Positions 42,260 to 45,519 of a DNA stretch of 45,519 nt are shown here, piece by piece. A model generated the notes under the pieces. That model was not told where the DNA came from. It saw only the letters and a program-made list of their open reading frames with translations, and did not search any database. Source of the stretch: Alphaproteobacteria bacterium (GTDB lineage: Bacteria > Pseudomonadota > Alphaproteobacteria > SHVZ01); NCBI GenBank assembly GCA_009694025.1, contig SHVZ01000018.1, positions 1 through 45,519 on the forward strand. The letters run 5' to 3'. Position 1 is the stretch's first letter; each line of letters begins with the position of its first letter. The translations under genes and the position numbers were made by a program.

Positions 42260-43105
42260 TTGACCAATCCTACGGATGCTGACGCGATCCAGCAGGCGCT
42301 GGCGGCGCGTTTCGGTGAGACAATGGCCGTCGATTCCGAAATCGGTGGGTTGGAGACGCTGCGGCGCATGGCGAGCCGGCGGGTGCACCGCCGATATCTG
42401 GATCGGCGGGTCGAGCCGGCCTTGCTTCGCCTGCTCTGCGCCTGCGCGCTGTCATCGCCGTCCAAGAGCGACCTTCAGCAGGGCGACATCGTGATCGTCG
42501 CCGATCCCGCCAAGCGCCAGGCGATCTTCGATCTGATCCCCAGCATGCCTTGGATGAAGGAGGCGCCGGTCTTCCTCGTGTTCTGCGGCGATGGCCAGCG
42601 CATGCCGCGGATATCCGCCTTGCGCGGCAAGCCGTTCCCCAACGATCACCTCGACGCCTTCTTCAACGCCACCGTCGACGGCGCCATCGTCATGGCCACC
42701 TTCATCGCGGCCGCCGAGGCTGTCGGGCTGGGCTGCTGCCCGATCAGCGTCGTGCGCAATCACTGCGAGGTGCTGCGTGATGTCCTGGCCCTGCCCGGGC
42801 GCGTGGTGCCGATCGCGGGCCTGTGCGTCGGTTGGCCGATGGCGTCGGGACGCCTCTCGCCGCGCCTCGCGATCGACGCGCGCGTGCATATCGACCGCTA
42901 CGATGACGGCGTGCTGGAAGCTCAACTGGAGGAGTATGACCGACGGCGCACCGCCGTTGAGCCAAGCACCCGCCAGCGCGACGCCGATCGCTGGGGCGAA
43001 GTGCCCTTTTACGGATGGTCGGAGGACAAGGCCCGGCAGTATGCCGAGCCGCAGCGCACTGATTTCGGCGCCTTCGTACGCGCCCAGGGCTTCAATCTGG
43101 ACTGA
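42260..43105 (+). CDS. Nitroreductase family FMN protein
   Basis: 281 aa from TTG 42260, which has AGGAAGGAAG upstream. FMN-contact segments are RRMASRRVHRRYLDRR-type (SRR start of family), LCACALSSPSKSDLQQGDIV, and the C-terminal VGLGCCPISVVRNHCEVL plus RVVPIAGLCVGWPM. Nitroreductase relatives use NAD(P)H to reduce nitro, quinone or flavin substrates; this larger variant has an extended C-terminus (RWGEVPFYGWSEDKARQYAE) seen in NADPH-flavin-type members. Divergent from the OYE gene; shared redox-detoxification role is likely. Substrate unknown. Confidence 0.88.
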   Translation: MTNPTDADAIQQALAARFGETMAVDSEIGGLETLRRMASRRVHRRYLDRRVEPALLRLLCACALSSPSKSDLQQGDIVIVADPAKRQAIFDLIPSMPWMKEAPVFLVFCGDGQRMPRISALRGKPFPNDHLDAFFNATVDGAIVMATFIAAAEAVGLGCCPISVVRNHCEVLRDVLALPGRVVPIAGLCVGWPMASGRLSPRLAIDARVHIDRYDDGVLEAQLEEYDRRRTAVEPSTRQRDADRWGEVPFYGWSEDKARQYAEPQRTDFGAFVRAQGFNLD

Positions 43106-43115
43106 CGACGGTACG

Positions 43116-43164
43116 GCGGTCGGACCCGGCGGACGTCGATCCGGCGCGCCAGCCGGCAGCCGAC
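43116..43164. repeat. Direct repeat, copy 1 (remnant of a D-aminopeptidase 3' end)
   Basis: 49 bases matching 44866-44914 at 44 positions. Read on the minus strand it encodes VGCRLARRIDVRRV, the C-terminus of D-aminopeptidase-like proteins (VGCWLARRIDFRRV in copy 2). Confidence 0.75.
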
Positions 43165-43176
43165 GCATCTCGTGTG

Positions 43177-43482
43177 CTACGCCGTCCGAATGAGGCTGAA
43201 CACGGCGCCCTTGCCCCTCACTTCCGCCTCCTCGAACTCGGCGGCGGCAATCGCCCGGTCGAGAGCGGCCAGCAGCTCCTTGGCCGTCTCCAGCGTCAGC
43301 TCGATCCCGGCCCGCGCCCCGGGGTCGAGACCGGCGTTGATGAAATCGAGCGTGATGACGTCGCCCAGCGGCGCATGGCGCGCGTGGTCATAGGCAACCA
43401 CCGCCTGCGAGAGCGGGAACCATTCGTCCCCGCGCTTTGCCATGCCTTCTGCCCGTGCGATCTCGACAATGGAGGTGCACAT
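43177..43482 (-). CDS. DUF6295-like small protein
   Basis: 101 aa. ATG 43482 is set by AGGAGG 8-9 bases upstream. The opening MCTSIVEIARAEGMAKRGDE and the middle AYDHARHAPLGDVITLDFIN with GLDPGARAGIELTLETAKEL match the small uncharacterised DUF6295 family (MCT start, FDHPxHAPLEHA-like core). No catalytic motif is known. It follows the dienelactone hydrolase gene by 11 bases and is surely in the same transcript, so the two are probably functionally linked. Confidence 0.75.
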   Translation of the reverse strand: MCTSIVEIARAEGMAKRGDEWFPLSQAVVAYDHARHAPLGDVITLDFINAGLDPGARAGIELTLETAKELLAALDRAIAAAEFEEAEVRGKGAVFSLIRTA

Positions 43483-43493
43483 GTCCGGGCCTC

Positions 43494-44243
43494 CTACTTC
43501 GCCAGATGCTTGCCGAAAAAGCTGAACACCTTGCTCCAGCCATCCATGGCCTGCTCGGGCCGGTAGAGTGGCCGGTGCCAGTAGAAGAAGCCGTGGCCGG
43601 CACCGTCGTAGCGGTGGAACTCGTACGTCTTGCCGTGCTTCTTGAGTTCGGCCTCGTGCTGATTCACCTGGTCTGGGCTCGGTGCGCGGTCGTCGTTGCC
43701 GAATATGCCGAGCAGCGGGCAAGAGAGGTCCTTCGTCATCTCGACCGGCGCTATGGGCGTCTTGGCATTGAGTTCCTCCTTGCCCATCACCACGCGACCG
43801 CCCCAAAGGTCGGCGCAGGCATCGACGTCTTTCCTCTGGCAGGCATAGATGAAGGCGTGCCGGCCACCGGAACAGGAGCCAAAAATGCCGACCTTGCCGT
43901 TGTGATTGGACTCAGCGCGCATCCACTTCACGGCGGCCTCGGTATCGCCGACCATCTGGGCGTCGGCAATGCCGCCGTCGGCACGCACCTTGGCGGCGAC
44001 GTCGTCCGGGTTGCCCTGGCCCACACGCTCATAGAGGTTGGCGCAGATCGCGAGATGGCCGTGGTGCGCGAACCGACGCGTCGTCTCGATGTAGAGCTCG
44101 CTCCAGCCCGGGAGATGGTGGACAAGCACGACGCCCGGAAAGGGGCCCGGATCGGACGGCTTGGCCACATAGGCCGTAATCGGAGTTCCCTTGTCGCCGT
44201 TGAGGGTCACATTCTCGCAGGTCATGCCTCGGTAGAATGACAT
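43494..44243 (-). CDS. Dienelactone hydrolase family protein
   Basis: 249 aa alpha/beta hydrolase. ATG 44243 is chosen for the GGAGGAAGATCG upstream. Nucleophile elbow GSCSGG with C124, acid D184 or D185 (GNDDRAP) and H217 (DGAGHGFF) form the usual cysteine triad of dienelactone hydrolases, which open lactones from chloro- or protoanemonin-type aromatics, or act as broad esterases. N-terminal lead ENVTLNGDKGTPITAYVA is typical. Cytoplasmic. The gene pair with DUF6295 is the operon. Confidence 0.9.
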   Translation of the reverse strand: MSFYRGMTCENVTLNGDKGTPITAYVAKPSDPGPFPGVVLVHHLPGWSELYIETTRRFAHHGHLAICANLYERVGQGNPDDVAAKVRADGGIADAQMVGDTEAAVKWMRAESNHNGKVGIFGSCSGGRHAFIYACQRKDVDACADLWGGRVVMGKEELNAKTPIAPVEMTKDLSCPLLGIFGNDDRAPSPDQVNQHEAELKKHGKTYEFHRYDGAGHGFFYWHRPLYRPEQAMDGWSKVFSFFGKHLAK

Positions 44244-44328
44244 CGATCTTCCTCCATGAGCGTCAGTCTCAGTCGTCCATCGGTGCATCGCAGCGGACGC
44301 CGCCATCGACAGGCGGGCCTAACCCCCA

Positions 44329-44358
44329 TTGTTGCCGGGGTCGTTGCACGGCTAGTAT
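44329..44358 (+). promoter_or_regulatory. Possible sigma70 promoter of the DUF2237 gene
   Basis: TTGTTG, 18-base spacer, TAGTAT. It lies in the 200-base gap between the divergent dienelactone hydrolase and DUF2237 genes, about 85 bases before the latter's ATG. Confidence 0.4.
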
Positions 44359-44443
44359 TCGGTGATCGCATACCGGGCGCAACAAGAGGCAGCCGAGCTG
44401 CTTAGGATCGGTCGAGTTCAATTTACGGCACGGTAATCAGACA

Positions 44444-44851
44444 ATGCCTTTAGATGACCACGGCTGGAGCGGCGGCAGACGCGGCGTTTCCAAGAATGTG
44501 CTGGGCGGGAAGCTTGAAGACTGCTCGCTCGACCCGATGACCGGGTTCTTCCGCAACGGCTGCTGCGATACCGCACCTGAGGATGTCGGCAGTCATACCG
44601 TGTGCTGCGTCGTCACGGCAGAGTTCCTTATGTACTCCAAGAAGGCCGGCAACGATCTCTCGACGCCAATGCCGGAATATGGGTTTCCAGGGCTGAAGGC
44701 CGGAGATCGATGGTGCTTGTGTGCGCCACGCTGGCAGCAGGCGTTCGAGGCGGGGCACGCCCCCCGAATCGTTCTGCGCGCGACGCACGAGGGCGCACTG
44801 GAGTTCTGTTCGCTCGACGATCTCAAGAATTACGCGATCGATCTGTCGTAG
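44444..44851 (+). CDS. DUF2237 family protein
   Basis: 135 aa. Very characteristic core: KNVLGGKLEDCSLDPMTGFF, CCDTAPEDVGSHTVCCVVTA, EFLMYSKKAGNDLSTPMPEY, GFPGLKAGDRWCLCAPRWQQ and ATHEGALEF, matching the cysteine-rich DUF2237 family widespread in bacteria and algae. Several conserved cysteines could bind metal or react with thiols. No known function. ATG 44444 has a weak RBS; a start nearer NVLGG is possible. Confidence 0.9.
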   Translation: MPLDDHGWSGGRRGVSKNVLGGKLEDCSLDPMTGFFRNGCCDTAPEDVGSHTVCCVVTAEFLMYSKKAGNDLSTPMPEYGFPGLKAGDRWCLCAPRWQQAFEAGHAPRIVLRATHEGALEFCSLDDLKNYAIDLS

Positions 44852-44865
44852 TCTGGAGCGGCAAT

Positions 44866-44914
44866 GCCGTCAGACCCGGCGGAAGTCGATGCGGCGCGCC
44901 AGCCAGCAGCCGAC
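44866..44914. repeat. Direct repeat, copy 2 (3' end of the D-aminopeptidase remnant)
   Basis: 49 bases 90 percent identical (44/49) to 43116-43164, same orientation. Confidence 0.75.
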
Positions 44915-45355
44915 CTTAGCGCCCGCGATCCGCCCCGAGCCGTCGCGGCGGAAGGCCAGCGTCCAGTCGCCCGGGGGCGAGTAATCGAGGCTGCGCGGAC
45001 ACGGCAGGCGCCAAAGGTCGGGGCCGGCGGGCAAGAGGGGCTGCATCAGGCCGGGCCCGAGGAATCCTGAGAAGGCGCCGTAGAGCGCGCCGCCGCGGTC
45101 GACGCAGGTGAGCGTCGCGTCGTACTCGGCGTTGTGAAAAGCGCCGGCGATGTCGGCGGCGGCCTCTCCTTCCAGCGGCACCAGACGGGAGGAGAGGTTT
45201 TCGTCCGGCCGGTCCATCCAGAGTCCGTCGGCCGCGCGGCGGAGGCGGAGCGTGCCGCTGGTCGCCTCGGCCTCGCCCTTGGGGTCGAGCGTTTCCGGCT
45301 GGGCGGAAAAATGCAACCGCACCCGGTTGTCCGGCGCCGCTTCGATCCGCGTCAC
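44870..45355 (-). pseudogene. C-terminal fragment of a D-aminopeptidase (beta-lactamase-like serine hydrolase family)
   Basis: 161 aa can be read from GTG 45355, but the protein family is about 500 residues and the catalytic serine-hydrolase domain is absent. What is here is the C-terminal beta-barrel part: PDENLSSRLVPLEGE, ADIAGAFHNAEYDATLTCVD, RGGALYGAFSGFLGPGLMQP, DLWRLPCPRSLDYSPPGDWT and AGAKVGCWLARRIDFRRV. The frame stays open further up (LEPETGLVTRIEAA) until a TAG at 45383-45385. Beyond that the sequence no longer looks like the gene, so it is cut off here by a rearrangement or insertion. Non-functional, or else the 5' part is disrupted. Confidence 0.7.
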
Positions 45356-45385
45356 CAGGCCGGTCTCGGGCTCTAGCCCGATCTA

Positions 45386-45519
45386 TTCACCATGCGAAGG
45401 GATAGCTGGGCTGGGGCGGTGCGGACGAGCGGCATGGTGGCACCCGATTGGCGCGGTTTGATGTCGATGGCTCGGCTGGGGGTTGCGGATCTGGGTTCGA
45501 CGGGGCACGAGGCCCCTTA
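45386..45519. other. Unassigned right edge, abrupt change of sequence
   Basis: Starts where the D-aminopeptidase homology ends. No gene family recognised in either strand. Could be the end of a mobile element or a rearranged joint. Confidence 0.3.

Noticed and set aside
1..45519. CRISPR arrays, tRNA or rRNA genes
   Set aside because: No regularly spaced repeats and no tRNA-like or rRNA-like stretch was seen on reading; a dedicated scan was not possible here.

Overview
The window looks like chromosomal DNA of a high-GC alphaproteobacterium, probably a soil or marine heterotroph. This is an inference from strong G/C third-position bias, frequent GTG starts, 4-base ATGA/GTGA stop-start overlaps and the mix of families (Dpp-type ABC transporters, dimethylglycine-dehydrogenase-like enzyme, HemL-like aminotransferase with IclR, FNR-type boxes). 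No tRNA, rRNA or CRISPR array was seen. About 43 protein genes are supported, most of them catabolic or transport genes of an accessory, metabolically versatile type.

Layout. 1-142: cut-off end of an IS3-family element. 376-7164: five-gene operon of two Dpp-type permeases, a fused double ATPase, an APH/choline-kinase-like phosphotransferase and an FAD/GcvT demethylating dehydrogenase; no binding protein is present beside it. 7251-11286: PIMT-like methyltransferase, secreted metallo-beta-lactamase-fold protein, TPR/2-oxoglutarate oxygenase-like protein and ketopantoate-reductase-like enzyme, closely packed. 11378-11887: small secreted peptidoglycan-binding-domain protein. 11889-16047: a block carrying a SulP-STAS-cNMP transporter and a PPK2 polyphosphate kinase, flanked on the left by a decayed IS3 transposase and on the right by a decayed IS481 transposase. 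16048-20426: MFS exporter, Nudix hydrolase, methyltransferase plus phosphoribosyltransferase, nucleoside hydrolase (a nucleoside salvage group). 20454-27098: large orphan lipoprotein, PF20091-type alpha/beta hydrolase, orphan Dpp-type binding protein, ornithine-cyclodeaminase-like enzyme. 27164-31283: solitary HicB, desaturase, MFS plus methyltransferase, alpha carbonic anhydrase. 31309-33794: sugar-acid operon (SDR, aldose-epimerase-like, uronate-dehydrogenase-like). 34145-34831: CBS-BON protein behind two tandem FNR/FixK-type boxes. 34899-40975: class II aldolase, GDPD plus Kelch protein, CitE-like lyase preceded by a tiny coupled ORF, HemL-like aminotransferase and its divergent IclR regulator. 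40983-45519: OYE-family reductase and nitroreductase (divergent), DUF6295 plus dienelactone hydrolase, DUF2237, and a truncated D-aminopeptidase whose 3' end is repeated 1.75 kb away.

How it works together. Much of the window seems to serve scavenging of small organic nutrients: N-methylated amines or peptides, nucleosides, uronates and lactones, with dedicated transporters and short operons under local regulators. The most notable items are: two tandem FNR-type boxes before the CBS-BON gene; a perfect 17-bp palindrome between the IclR and aminotransferase genes; a similar palindromic element placed just downstream of the -10 of both the class II aldolase and the CitE genes; a 33-codon ORF with a strong Shine-Dalgarno overlapping citE; the IS-bounded SulP/PPK2 block; and the duplicated D-aminopeptidase tail. 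I did not find a clear-cut new defence or mobile system.
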